Positions 53,777 to 64,000 of a stretch of 64,000 bases of DNA are shown here, piece by piece. The translations under genes were made by a program, and so were the position numbers. The notes below the pieces were generated by a model. It made no database searches. It was given only the letters and a program-made list of their open reading frames with translations, and was not told where the DNA came from. Each line of letters begins with the position of its first letter. Position 1 is the first letter of the stretch. The DNA is from Sulfitobacter sp. LCG007 (lineage in GTDB: Bacteria; Pseudomonadota; Alphaproteobacteria; Rhodobacterales; Rhodobacteraceae): positions 1,736,001-1,800,000 of the forward strand of contig NZ_CP161805.1 of the NCBI RefSeq assembly GCF_040801785.1, read 5' to 3'.

Positions 53777-56700
53777 TGCGCGGTCTTCGCCACCTCCTTG
53801 TCCTGCTGGGCTTCCTTGCCCTGTCCGGTCCGCTTCTCGCCCAGGACGAAAACGAGGATCGCGGTTTTCTGGCGCGCCAGCTCGAGAACGCGCTTTCCGG
53901 GCCGGGCCGGACGGTGCGGATCTTCGGTTTTGCCGGTGCGCTCAGTTCGGAAGCCACGATCGAGCGTCTGGAGATCGAGGACGATCAGGGCGTGTGGCTC
54001 ACGCTCGAGAATGTCGTGCTGGACTGGAGCCGCCTGTCGCTTCTGCGCGGGCGGCTGGAGGTCGAGCGGCTGTCGGCGGACAGGCTCGACATACCGCGTC
54101 TGCCAGTGCCTGCCGATACGACCGAGCTTCCCGACGCGGCGGCCTCGGGATTTTCGCTTCCTGATCTGCCGGTCAGTGTCAATATCGACGCGTTCGAGGT
54201 CCCGGAGATCGCACTTGGCGCGCCGGTTCTGGGTGAAGCGGCAGAGCTGGGCGTCACCGCGTCGGCCCGGCTGAACGACGACGGCCTGACGACGGATCTG
54301 ACCGCCAGACGGACCGACGGTCGCCAGGGCGACCTTACCCTGTCTGTGAATTTCGGTCGGCAAAGCAACGCGTTGGATCTCGATGTTGAACTGCACGAGG
54401 CGACGGGCGGCCTGGCTGCGCGCGCGCTTGGGCTTCCCGGCACTCCCTCCGTCGATCTTGTCGTCGCAGGGTCCGGTCCGCTTTCGGATTTCACGGCAGA
54501 CGTCGCGCTGTCGACCGATGGCGTGGAACGGATCGCTGGCCGGGTCGGACTGCGGGACGAGGACGGCCCGGACGGGCAGGTAAAGCGTATCGAGGCAAAC
54601 ATCGGCGGCGACGTCACCGCCCTGGTGCTGCCGCAGTATCACGACTTCTTCGGGCCCGATGTGCGCCTGCAGCTCGACGCCTTGCGCCGCCCGGACGGTT
54701 CGACCGACGTGAGCGAATTCCGCCTTGCCGCGCGGTCGCTGGACCTTTCGGGTCAGGTGCGGGTCAACGATGCGATGTGGCCGAGTTTCATCGACGTCAC
54801 GGGCGTGATCGTGGACGACGATGGCGACGCGGTCCTGCTGCCGGTTGGCGGCGTGCTGGTGGACAGGGTCGACCTTGCCGTGGACTACGACGCAGCGAAC
54901 GGGGAGACGCTGACCGGCAGCTTCGACATCGCCAACCTCGTTCATGACGCAGCGACCGTCGCGCAGGCCCGGCTGGCTCTGGACGGCACCATGCAGGGTT
55001 CCGCGGGGTCGGTGGGTCAACTGCTTGCCGATCTGACCTTCAACGCCCGCGGTCTCGGCGTGGTGGACGAGAGTGCCGGCAAGGCGCTCGGCAGCGCCAT
55101 CAACGGAAAGGCAAACATCAACTATATCGAGGAACAGCCGATCCGGATAACCGGGCTGTCCCTGACCGGCGATGACTACAGTTTCGACGGACAGGCGATC
55201 ATCGGCACTGTCGTCGAAGGCTTTCCGACACGCCTCAGCCTCGCCCTTTCCGCAGCGGATCTGGAACGTTTTGGCGGGCTGGCCGGAAGGCCGCTGTCCG
55301 GCGCGGCAGATCTGACGATTTCCGGCAATGTCACGCCACTTGCCGGTTTCTTCGATCTCGCGATAGACGGAACCTCGACGGATCTTGCCGTGGGCGTCGA
55401 TCAGGCGGATGCGCTGATGCAAGGCCGGTCGGTGCTTTCCATCATCGCCGAGCGCAACGATACGGGCTCCTTCCTGCGGGACGCGACGCTCGACAACGAC
55501 GCCTTGCGTCTTACCGCATCGGCCTTCCTGCGCCCGGAGAAAAGCGAGGCGTCGCTCGATTTCGAGATCTTCGATGGCCGCGCGCTGGCCCCGCAGCTGG
55601 AGGGCCCCGTGCGCGTCAAGGCGGAAGGTACCGACGAAGGGCAGGGCTGGGCCGTCGACGCCGAGGTGCAGGCCCCGCATGATGCGCGGATGCAGCTTTC
55701 GGGACGTGCCACCGGTCCGGACGCCGATCTCAACTTCGATCTCGCGATCCCGCGGGTGTCGGATTTCGCGGAAGGGATCGACGGGGCGCTGAGCGCACGG
55801 GGCAGGGCATTCAATTCGCCGGAAGGCTGGCAGGTGGACCTGTCAGGCGAGGGGCCCTACGAGGCCACGCTTGCGCTTGACGGACTGGTAAGCGGTCCCG
55901 AGGCGGATCTCGATCTCGACATCTCGGTGCCGAACCTCGAGCCTCTGGCACCGGGCGTGACGGGACCGCTTTCGATACGCGGGAACGCCCGGCAGGATCC
56001 TCAAGGCTGGCGTGTCGATCTGGACGTCGACGCGCCCTACGACGCCGCGCTGACGTTCAACGGACTTGCCACAGGCCCAGATGCGGCGCTGGACCTGACG
56101 GTCTCGGTCCCCGACCTGCAGCCGCTGGTCCCGTCGCTGGAAGGTGCGCTGACGGCGGACGGGACGGCGCGCATGACGCCGCAGGGCTGGCGTGTCGATC
56201 TGGATGCCGATGGACCCTATGCCGCGAAGCTCGCGCTCGAAGGTCTTGCGACCGGTCCTCAATCGGATATCGCCTTCGATCTGTCCTTGCCGGACATCCA
56301 GCCGCTTGTCGCACAGCTCAGCGGCGCCGTATCCGCACAGGGCAACCTGCGGCCCCGCGAGACAGGGCTCGAGGTCGACATGCGCGCGACCGGGCCGATG
56401 GGGGCACGGCTGAGCGCGACGGGCACGGCCACGGGCCCCCAGACCGCGTTCGACGTCGATCTCGCGATCGATGACATCGCGCCGCTGGCCCCTCAGTTTC
56501 CCGGGGCGGTGACGGCACGAGCGCAGCTCAGCCAGACCGACAAGGGTCTGATGGTCGAGGCAAGCGCGACCGGTCCGCAGCAAAGCAGCGCCAGCGTCAC
56601 GGGTATCGCAACCGGCCCGGAAGCGGACGTCCGGTTCTCGCTTGACCTCGCCAGCGTCGCGGCCTTCGCCCCGCAGATCCCGGGGGCGCTTACGGCAGAG

Positions 56701-58278
56701 GGCCGCGCGTGGCAATCCGCCGAAGGCTGGCGCGTCGACGTGGATGCGAACGGACCCTACGCCGCCGAGTTGCGTGCGGACGGGCTGGCCACAGGACCCG
56801 ATGCGGCGCTCGAATTCTCGGCGCGGATGCCCAACATCGCACCCCTGGTGCCGCAGCTTTCCGGCCCGCTCGCGCTGAACGGCACGGCGAACCGCACCGC
56901 GCCCGGCTGGCAGGTCGACACCAGCCTCGACGGTCCGGCCGGCACGCAGGCCACCATCAACGGCACCGTCGGCGATGACGGACAGCTTGACCTGCACGTC
57001 AACGGCAATGCGCCGCTTGGCCTGTCCCAGCCCTTCCTGGCGCCGCGCAGCCTCACCGGGCAGGCGACCTTCGACCTCACGCTCAACGGCCCTCCGGCCC
57101 TGAGTTCGGTCTCCGGAAACATCCGTGTTTCCGATGCCGATTTCACGGACCCGAACCTGCGGCTGGCGCTGACAGGCGTCGGCGGCACGATAGCGGTAAG
57201 TGGCGCACGCGCCCAGATCGACGCAACGGCGAACCTCACTTCAAGCGGTCAGGTCCGCGTGTCCGGCGGCATCGGGCTTGACACGCTGGCAGCGGATCTG
57301 CGGGTGGATCTGGTGCAGGCCGAGGTCATCGACCCGCGTCTCTACCGCACCATTCTGGACGGCAGCATCACCATCAGCGGACCGCTCACGGGCGGGGCGC
57401 GCATCGCCGGGCGCATCGATGTGGGCGAGACATTGCTGACCGTTCCCAACACGGGACTGACCAGCATCGGCGACATTCCCCCGATCCGGCATCTGGGCGA
57501 GACCCGGCCGCAACGCATCACACGCGCCCGCGCCGGTGTGCTGGAAGTCGAGGATCCCGCCGCCGCTCAATCCGCGTCGGGGCCGGGCTATGCGCTCGAT
57601 GTCTTCATCAGCGCGCCCGGCAGGATCTTCGTGCGCGGTCGCGGGCTTGACGCCGAGCTTGGCGGGTCGCTGCAACTCGGCGGCACGACGGCGCGGGTGA
57701 TCTCGATCGGGTCGTTCGAACTCAGACGCGGCAGGATCGACATCCTGGGCAAGCGTTTCGAGCTCGAGGAGGGCCGGATCGAATTCCAGGGCGACCTGAC
57801 CCCCTATCTCTACTTCGTCACCACAACCACGACGGGCGAGGGAACCGCGTCGATCACGCTCGACGGGCCCGCCGACGCGCCGGATGTCAGCTTCACCTCC
57901 AATCCCTCGCTGCCGCAGGACGAAGTCGTGGCACAGCTTCTCTTCGGCAAGAGGATCGACGAGATCTCGGCGCTGCAGGCATTGCAACTTGCCAACGCGG
58001 TGGCGGTCCTTGCCGGGCGTGGCGGGGTAAGCATGATCGGCCGGTTGCGCGACAGTTTCGGACTGGATGACTTCGACGTCGGCACCAACGCAGAGGGCGA
58101 TACCCAGATCAGCGCGGGCAAGTACATCACAGACCAGGTCTATTCCACCGTTACGTCGACAGGATCCGACACCGAGGTCTCGCTCAATTTCGATCTCACG
58201 AAGTCCCTCACGACCAAGGCCACGGTCGATGCCGAAGGCAATACGGGCCTCGGGATATTCTTCGAAAAGGACTATTGA
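53776..58278 (+). CDS. tamB: Translocation and assembly module protein TamB
   Basis: 1500 aa. An N-terminal signal or anchor helix (MRGLRHLLVLLGFLALSGPL) is followed by a long beta-helical AsmA/TamB body spanning the periplasm, then the conserved C-terminal DUF490 domain (about 1150-1500) that contacts TamA: FELEEGRIEFQGDLTPYLYF, DEVVAQLLFGKRIDEISALQ, and LGIFFEKDY. TamB proteins aid outer-membrane protein assembly and lipid transport between membranes. Seven exact-length 60-aa repeats lie at residues 633-1052. Longer than E. coli TamB (1259 aa). Confidence 0.95.
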   Translation: MRGLRHLLVLLGFLALSGPLLAQDENEDRGFLARQLENALSGPGRTVRIFGFAGALSSEATIERLEIEDDQGVWLTLENVVLDWSRLSLLRGRLEVERLSADRLDIPRLPVPADTTELPDAAASGFSLPDLPVSVNIDAFEVPEIALGAPVLGEAAELGVTASARLNDDGLTTDLTARRTDGRQGDLTLSVNFGRQSNALDLDVELHEATGGLAARALGLPGTPSVDLVVAGSGPLSDFTADVALSTDGVERIAGRVGLRDEDGPDGQVKRIEANIGGDVTALVLPQYHDFFGPDVRLQLDALRRPDGSTDVSEFRLAARSLDLSGQVRVNDAMWPSFIDVTGVIVDDDGDAVLLPVGGVLVDRVDLAVDYDAANGETLTGSFDIANLVHDAATVAQARLALDGTMQGSAGSVGQLLADLTFNARGLGVVDESAGKALGSAINGKANINYIEEQPIRITGLSLTGDDYSFDGQAIIGTVVEGFPTRLSLALSAADLERFGGLAGRPLSGAADLTISGNVTPLAGFFDLAIDGTSTDLAVGVDQADALMQGRSVLSIIAERNDTGSFLRDATLDNDALRLTASAFLRPEKSEASLDFEIFDGRALAPQLEGPVRVKAEGTDEGQGWAVDAEVQAPHDARMQLSGRATGPDADLNFDLAIPRVSDFAEGIDGALSARGRAFNSPEGWQVDLSGEGPYEATLALDGLVSGPEADLDLDISVPNLEPLAPGVTGPLSIRGNARQDPQGWRVDLDVDAPYDAALTFNGLATGPDAALDLTVSVPDLQPLVPSLEGALTADGTARMTPQGWRVDLDADGPYAAKLALEGLATGPQSDIAFDLSLPDIQPLVAQLSGAVSAQGNLRPRETGLEVDMRATGPMGARLSATGTATGPQTAFDVDLAIDDIAPLAPQFPGAVTARAQLSQTDKGLMVEASATGPQQSSASVTGIATGPEADVRFSLDLASVAAFAPQIPGALTAEGRAWQSAEGWRVDVDANGPYAAELRADGLATGPDAALEFSARMPNIAPLVPQLSGPLALNGTANRTAPGWQVDTSLDGPAGTQATINGTVGDDGQLDLHVNGNAPLGLSQPFLAPRSLTGQATFDLTLNGPPALSSVSGNIRVSDADFTDPNLRLALTGVGGTIAVSGARAQIDATANLTSSGQVRVSGGIGLDTLAADLRVDLVQAEVIDPRLYRTILDGSITISGPLTGGARIAGRIDVGETLLTVPNTGLTSIGDIPPIRHLGETRPQRITRARAGVLEVEDPAAAQSASGPGYALDVFISAPGRIFVRGRGLDAELGGSLQLGGTTARVISIGSFELRRGRIDILGKRFELEEGRIEFQGDLTPYLYFVTTTTTGEGTASITLDGPADAPDVSFTSNPSLPQDEVVAQLLFGKRIDEISALQALQLANAVAVLAGRGGVSMIGRLRDSFGLDDFDVGTNAEGDTQISAGKYITDQVYSTVTSTGSDTEVSLNFDLTKSLTTKATVDAEGNTGLGIFFEKDY
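55672..56931 (+). repeat. Seven consecutive 180-bp (60-aa) repeats in tamB
   Basis: Each unit follows (G/A)P-x-x-A-x-L-x-x-x-G-x-A-TGP-x-A, a hydrophobic strand, PL-x-P-x-x-x-G-x-L, then GW-x-VD. Units begin at 55672 and every 180 bp; an eighth, degenerate start (GPAGTQ) follows at 56932. All seven keep 60 residues with no indel. Confidence 0.9.
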
Positions 58279-58435
58279 CGCGTCGGCGCATGCTGCCGCG
58301 ACGTCATCAGCCGAAAACGCAGGATCGGACCGTTTTCAGCGGAACGTTCTGCGTCTTCGCCTCGTTCTCTGTCACACCGGCCGACGCCCGGGCAAGATGC
58401 CCGGCATGGCCGGAATGTGAAACAGGAGTAACGAG

Positions 58436-58951
58436 ATGACCTTCACCACATCCCTTCGCCCCGCAGCCATCGCCCTTGCGGTTCTCTCTGCGGCCGGTGG
58501 CGCTTCGGTCGCAATGGCCGACGACAACGAAACGGTCGATCACGTCGAGGTCGGCGCGCTGAACTGCGATGTGGGCGAGGGCACGGGGTACGTCTTCGGT
58601 TCGACCCGCGAGCTGACCTGCGTGTTCAATCCCACGAAGGACGGTGCCGCGGATGAGGTCTATGTAGGCGAGATCAAGCGCTACGGGCTCGACGTCGGCA
58701 AGACGGTGAATGGCGCGATGACATGGCTGGTCTTCGCTCCGACGGAAGCGGAATGGCAGGAAGGCGGCCTTGACGGCAGCTACAAGGGCGTCTCCGCAGA
58801 GGCGACCCTGGGCGTTGGACTTGGCGCGAATGCGATGGTCGGCGGGTCCGAAGATACCCTCGCGCTGCAGCCGGTCAGCCTCAACACCCAGCAGGGCATA
58901 AATCTCGCCATCGGCGTGGGCGAGATCGAACTGACCCGCGTCCCGGGCTGA
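58436..58951 (+). CDS. DUF992 secreted protein
   Basis: 171 aa with a signal peptide ending at SVAMA-DD (about residue 28). The mature part follows the DUF992 pattern: LNCDVGEGTGYVFGSTRELTC, GEIKRYGLDVGKTVNGAMTW, VGLGANAMVGGSEDTLALQP, and NLAIGVGEIEL. The family is typical of alphaproteobacteria and has no known function. The paired cysteines may form a disulfide in the periplasm. A strong terminator follows. Confidence 0.88.
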   Translation: MTFTTSLRPAAIALAVLSAAGGASVAMADDNETVDHVEVGALNCDVGEGTGYVFGSTRELTCVFNPTKDGAADEVYVGEIKRYGLDVGKTVNGAMTWLVFAPTEAEWQEGGLDGSYKGVSAEATLGVGLGANAMVGGSEDTLALQPVSLNTQQGINLAIGVGEIELTRVPG

Positions 58952-58971
58952 GAGGGTTTCGGGTAAAGAGT

Positions 58972-58998
58972 AAGGGCGCCCTCGTGGCGCCCTTTTTT
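58972..58998 (+). terminator. Rho-independent terminator between the DUF992 gene and acs
   Basis: AAGGGCGCC and GGCGCCCTT form a 9-bp stem with a 5-nt loop, followed by TTTTT. It ends the DUF992 transcript and, being near-symmetric, may also serve the convergent acs gene (stop at 59004). Confidence 0.92.
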
Positions 58999-59003
58999 CT
59001 GTC

Positions 59004-60968
<1,965 letters not shown>

Positions 60969-61244
60969 GTCAGGCTCCTCCCTCTGGCCTTTCGAATGAA
61001 TCGGGTTCGCAGGCAGCCACATCCTGTCGCCGTCGCCGCGTCTTCCCCCTGCCGGCGATCATAGCGGGCTTTGACGGGATTGGAACAAGACGCAGATGTT
61101 CAGGGACTTCTCAGTGGATGTTTTTCCGTCGAAGCGCCCCGGTAGTAAACGTTTCGGCGGCAAGGGGCGTATTTTCAATGGGATTCAGAGATTTGGCTGT
61201 AAATTTCAGCCTTGTGATGCGGAAAATCGGGTCCCGGGCCGGGA

Positions 61245-62075
61245 TCAGGCGGCCCGCAGTCCAAGGATATCCCGTGCCTGCTTGGCCGTCGCAACCGGGC
61301 GTTCGTATTTCTCGCAAAGCGCCACCGTCCGCTTTACCAGGGCCGCGTTCGAGGGCGCCAGCGTTTCGCGGTCAAGGCGGATGTTGTCCTCCAGACCGGT
61401 GCGGGCATGTCCGCCCGTCGAGATCGCCCAGTCGTTGATCACGATCTGGTTCTGTCCGATCCCCGCAGCGCACCAGGGCGCGCCCGGAAACAGCCGCGCC
61501 ACCGTGCGACGGTAGAAGTCGAATACCTCGCGGTCGACGGGCATGGCGTTCTTAACGCCCATCACGAACTGGACATAGGGAATGTCCCGGATCCTGCCAT
61601 CCGAATGAAGCTTCGCCGCCTGAAAAATATGGCTTAGGTCAAAGGCTTCTATCTCGGGCTTCACGTCATGCTTCAACATTTCCGAGGCCAGCCAGTCTAC
61701 GAGATCGGGCGGATTCTCGTAGACGCGGCTGGGAAAATTGTTCGACCCCACGGACAGCGAGGCCATGTCCGGCCGCAGCGACAACATTCCGCCGCGCGCC
61801 TGACCCGCGCCCGACCGGCCGCCCGTCGACAACTGCACGATCATGCCCGGGCAATGGGCTTCGATGCCTTCCTTGAGACGTGCAAACCGCTCGGGATCCG
61901 AGGTCGGCTTGCCCTCGTCGTCGCGCACGTGGCAATGGGCGATGCTCGCCCCCGCCTCGAAAGCTTCCTGGGTGCTTTCAACCTGTTCGGTGATCGTCAC
62001 GGGGACGGCGGGGTTGTCGGCCTTGGTCGGCACCGACCCTGTGATCGCGACGCAGATGATGCAGGGTTCGCCCAT
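61245..62075 (-). CDS. Beta-keto acid cleavage enzyme (BKACE, 3-keto-5-aminohexanoate cleavage family)
   Basis: 276 aa TIM barrel. Zinc and substrate motifs: CVAITGSVPTK, GASIAHCHVRDDEG (His-x-His), and GHARTGLEDNI. The family condenses a beta-keto acid with acetyl-CoA and releases acetoacetate plus a new CoA ester. It starts after GAGGAAA, 11 nt past the pcaG stop, so it is the last gene of the protocatechuate operon. It may act on a beta-ketoadipate-pathway intermediate; the usual thiolase or pcaIJ genes are not in the window. Confidence 0.88.
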   Translation of the reverse strand: MGEPCIICVAITGSVPTKADNPAVPVTITEQVESTQEAFEAGASIAHCHVRDDEGKPTSDPERFARLKEGIEAHCPGMIVQLSTGGRSGAGQARGGMLSLRPDMASLSVGSNNFPSRVYENPPDLVDWLASEMLKHDVKPEIEAFDLSHIFQAAKLHSDGRIRDIPYVQFVMGVKNAMPVDREVFDFYRRTVARLFPGAPWCAAGIGQNQIVINDWAISTGGHARTGLEDNIRLDRETLAPSNAALVKRTVALCEKYERPVATAKQARDILGLRAA

Positions 62076-62085
62076 CGAAATTTCC

Positions 62086-62688
62086 TCAGATGTCCAGAAA
62101 TACGGTTTCTTGCGGCCCTTGCAGGTGGATGTCGAAGCGGTGTCGCCCGGGGCCATCCGCCTTCGCGATCAGCGTCTTAACGCGGTCGCGATGTTCCAGC
62201 CGCGACAGCAGCGGATCGGCTGCGTTCGCCTCGGCCTCGTCCTCGAAATACATCCGGGTCTGGAGCCCCGTGTTGATCCCGCGCGCCACGATCCAGAAGG
62301 AGATATGCGGCGCCTGCATCCGGCCGTCCGCGCAGGGCACCGCGCCGGGCCTGACCGTCTCGAACGTGAAGGCGCCGGTGTCCATGTCACCCGCCGACCG
62401 GCCCCAGCCGGTAAAGTTCGGATCCGCCGTGCCGCGCGTTTCCAGCGGCGAGCGGAAAAGCCCCTCGGCATCGGCTTGCCAGATCTCGACGAGCGCGTCC
62501 TTCAGCGCTTGGCCGAAGCCGTCATAGACCGTCCCCGTCACGGTAATCTTCTCGCCTCTGACGGGGCCCGTGATCATGCGGGTCCCGAGATCGTCGGGAT
62601 AGATCCCCTTGATCCCGCTGAAATTCGGCGTGCAGCCGATATGGACATAAGGGCCGGCGGTCTGGCTTGGCGTTTCCTTCAATGCCAT
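62086..62688 (-). CDS. pcaG: Protocatechuate 3,4-dioxygenase alpha subunit
   Basis: 200 aa. Intradiol dioxygenase fold, opening with ETPSQTAGPYVHIGCTPNFS and continuing with EIWQADAEGLFRSP and APHISFWIVARGI. The alpha subunit lacks the iron ligands but shapes the active site. It starts 1 nt after the pcaH stop, as expected for coupled subunits. Confidence 0.96.
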   Translation of the reverse strand: MALKETPSQTAGPYVHIGCTPNFSGIKGIYPDDLGTRMITGPVRGEKITVTGTVYDGFGQALKDALVEIWQADAEGLFRSPLETRGTADPNFTGWGRSAGDMDTGAFTFETVRPGAVPCADGRMQAPHISFWIVARGINTGLQTRMYFEDEAEANAADPLLSRLEHRDRVKTLIAKADGPGRHRFDIHLQGPQETVFLDI

Positions 62689-62689
62689 C

Positions 62690-63424
62690 TCAGAGCCCCT
62701 CCATGCGGTTCTCGAACATCGTCTGGCGCCTGCCGCGCAGCACGATGTCGAATTCATATGCCCGCGCATCCATCGGGATGGTGCGTGCCATGTCGAGACG
62801 CGCCACCAACTGCTGGATGGCTTCCTTCGAGGGGATGGAGGCCACGATGGGGCAGTTCCAGATCATCGGATCGCCTTCGAAGTACATCTGCGAGATCAGG
62901 CGCTGCGCGAAGCCGTGCCCGAAGATGCTGAAATGGATATGCGCCGGACGCCAGTCGTTCACGCCGTTGGGCCAGGGGTAGGGCCCGGGCTGGACGGTGC
63001 GGAACTCATAGCGCCCGTTCTCGTCGGTGATGCAGCGGCCGCAGCCGCCGAAATTCGGATCGAGCGGGGCGAGATAGCCTTCCTTCTTGTGCCGGTAGCG
63101 TCCGCCCGCGTTGGCCTGCCAGACCTCGATCAGTGCCCCGGCGACGGGACGCTCGAACTGATCTGTCACGCGGCCGTGGACGACGATGCGGGGCCCGATG
63201 GCGGACTGGTCGTCCGCTGCGAAATTGTGAATCAGGTCGCTGTCGAGCGGGCCGAGGATGTCATGGCCGAAGACCGGGCCGCTCTCTTCGCCTATGGACG
63301 TGGGAAAGGAAATCAGCGCCGCCTGGGGCGAGCGCTTCACGCTGGTCTTGTAGGGCGGATAAAGGGCGGGGGGATGCCAAGACATATCGCGCGCCACGTA
63401 GCCTGTCGGTTTGATCTCAGCCAT
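62690..63424 (-). CDS. pcaH: Protocatechuate 3,4-dioxygenase beta subunit
   Basis: 244 aa. It carries the Fe(III) site of the two-Tyr, two-His type: [20 protein letters not shown] and [18 protein letters not shown]. It opens protocatechuate between the hydroxyls to give 3-carboxymuconate. The start (63424) overlaps the end of pcaC by 8 nt. Length matches the family (about 240 aa). Confidence 0.97.
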   Translation of the reverse strand: MAEIKPTGYVARDMSWHPPALYPPYKTSVKRSPQAALISFPTSIGEESGPVFGHDILGPLDSDLIHNFAADDQSAIGPRIVVHGRVTDQFERPVAGALIEVWQANAGGRYRHKKEGYLAPLDPNFGGCGRCITDENGRYEFRTVQPGPYPWPNGVNDWRPAHIHFSIFGHGFAQRLISQMYFEGDPMIWNCPIVASIPSKEAIQQLVARLDMARTIPMDARAYEFDIVLRGRRQTMFENRMEGL

Positions 63425-63797
63425 CTTTGTCCATCTCCGCCAGGGTCGCTTTCGCCAGCTTGATCGCGTGGTTGGCCTTTGGCACACCGGCATAGACGGC
63501 CACATGCAGGAAAGCCTGAAGGATGTCGGACGGCGTGGCTCCGGTATTGGCCGTGGCCCTGACATGCATGGGGATTTCCTCGAAGTTGCCGGTAGCCGCC
63601 AGCAGCGCAAGCGTCAGCATCGAGCGCTCCCGCCGGCTGATCGTGTCATCCGCCCATACCGTGCCCCAGGCGCCTTCGGTGATCATCGTCTGGAAAGGCG
63701 TGTCGAAATCGGTTCTGGCCGCTTCGGCCCTGTCGACGTGCGCATCCCCCAAAACCGACCGGCGCACCTTCATGCCCGTCTCGTAACGTTCGCTCAT
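63417..63797 (-). CDS. pcaC: 4-carboxymuconolactone decarboxylase
   Basis: 126 aa. The CMD/AhpD-like fold is clear: [41 protein letters not shown], and [20 protein letters not shown]. It turns 4-carboxymuconolactone into the enol-lactone, the step after PcaB, which is not seen here. It lies 16 nt after pobA and overlaps pcaH. Confidence 0.95.
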   Translation of the reverse strand: MSERYETGMKVRRSVLGDAHVDRAEAARTDFDTPFQTMITEGAWGTVWADDTISRRERSMLTLALLAATGNFEEIPMHVRATANTGATPSDILQAFLHVAVYAGVPKANHAIKLAKATLAEMDKDG

Positions 63798-63813
63798 CCC
63801 TGGTTCCGCCTGT

Positions 63814-64000
63814 TCAATACGGCATGCCGACGTAATTCTCGGCCAAAGCCGTCTGCGCCGCCTTGCTTTCGGAGATCAGGCCGAGTTCGGCGGTCTGCAT
63901 GCGCAGGTCGAACTCGCTCTGATCCGGGAAACGGTGCAGCAAGCGCGTCATCCACCAGCTGAACTGCTCGGCCTTCCAGACCCGCTTCAGCGCCCGTTCC
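63814..64000 (-). CDS. pobA: 4-hydroxybenzoate 3-monooxygenase, C-terminal part (runs off the window)
   Basis: The last 61 codons read WKAEQFSWWMTRLLHRFPDQ, then FDLRMQTAELGL and ALAENYVGMPY before TGA. This is the conserved C-terminus of PobA, the FAD enzyme that makes protocatechuate from 4-hydroxybenzoate. The start lies beyond the window. It is the first visible gene of the pobA-pcaC-pcaH-pcaG-BKACE run. Confidence 0.92.
   Translation of the reverse strand, partial: ERALKRVWKAEQFSWWMTRLLHRFPDQSEFDLRMQTAELGLISESKAAQTALAENYVGMPY

Noticed and set aside
53749-55680. A 643-codon antisense frame inside tamB
   Set aside because: Low-complexity Arg/Asp/Gln-rich translation typical of GC-rich shadow frames; tamB on the other strand is certain.

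Overview
The window is 64 kb of high-GC alphaproteobacterial chromosome. It most likely comes from the Rhodobacterales (Roseobacter/Paracoccaceae group). This rests on gene content and protein resemblance only: adjacent glnB-glnA, a TTT-type transporter, homogentisate and protocatechuate operons, a TamA-TamB pair, a DUF992 protein and an alpha-glucoside-type ABC operon. No rRNA is present to fix the taxon.

Layout. 0-6.1 kb is core: a lytic transglycosylase, an envelope protein, glnA and glnB on the minus strand, then NAD(P)H-hydrate epimerase and dehydratase as two separate genes, ending at tRNA-Leu(UAG). 6.2-17.7 kb is a decayed genomic island at that tRNA. It holds a frameshifted tyrosine integrase with an AlpA-like partner, a complete-length IS21-family element with both genes frameshifted, a 43-codon stump of a DHDPS-family gene cut by that element, a sugar-acid dehydratase, a divergent tripartite tricarboxylate transporter whose TctA is frameshifted, a LacI-type regulator, a serine-recombinase remnant and an internally deleted IS3-family element.

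18-25 kb: an XRE regulator, then a tight homogentisate operon (MBL-fold protein, DinB-family protein, MhaA-like flavoprotein, DUF2783 protein, hmgA, a 30-aa membrane peptide, fahA). No zeta-class GST maleylacetoacetate isomerase (maiA) is in the window, which makes the DinB-family protein a candidate replacement. 25-30 kb: a selenium module (SelD fused to an NDH-2-like domain, convergent MnmH) and a ThDP enzyme, then a divergent HWE-type kinase. 32-39.5 kb: a minus-strand sugar ABC operon (LacI repressor, binding protein, two permeases with unusual extra domains, a GH63-like hydrolase, ATPase) behind a perfect 14-bp operator.

39.7-47.3 kb: a CDF metal exporter, a membrane PQQ dehydrogenase split into anchor and catalytic genes, a FixL/FixJ-like two-component pair and a small K+ channel behind a possible leader peptide. 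47.4-59 kb is a cell-surface block: a multidomain peptidoglycan enzyme, a serralysin-type RTX protease with an 88-aa super-repeat, TamA, a TamB with seven consecutive 60-aa repeats, and a DUF992 protein. 59-64 kb: acs, then a protocatechuate operon (pobA end, pcaC, pcaH, pcaG, BKACE).

The most interesting points are the DinB-family candidate isomerase, the DUF11-like insert in an ABC permease, the exact internal repeats in TamB and the RTX protease, and four single-base frameshifts confined to 6.7-15.1 kb that mean either island decay or local sequence error.
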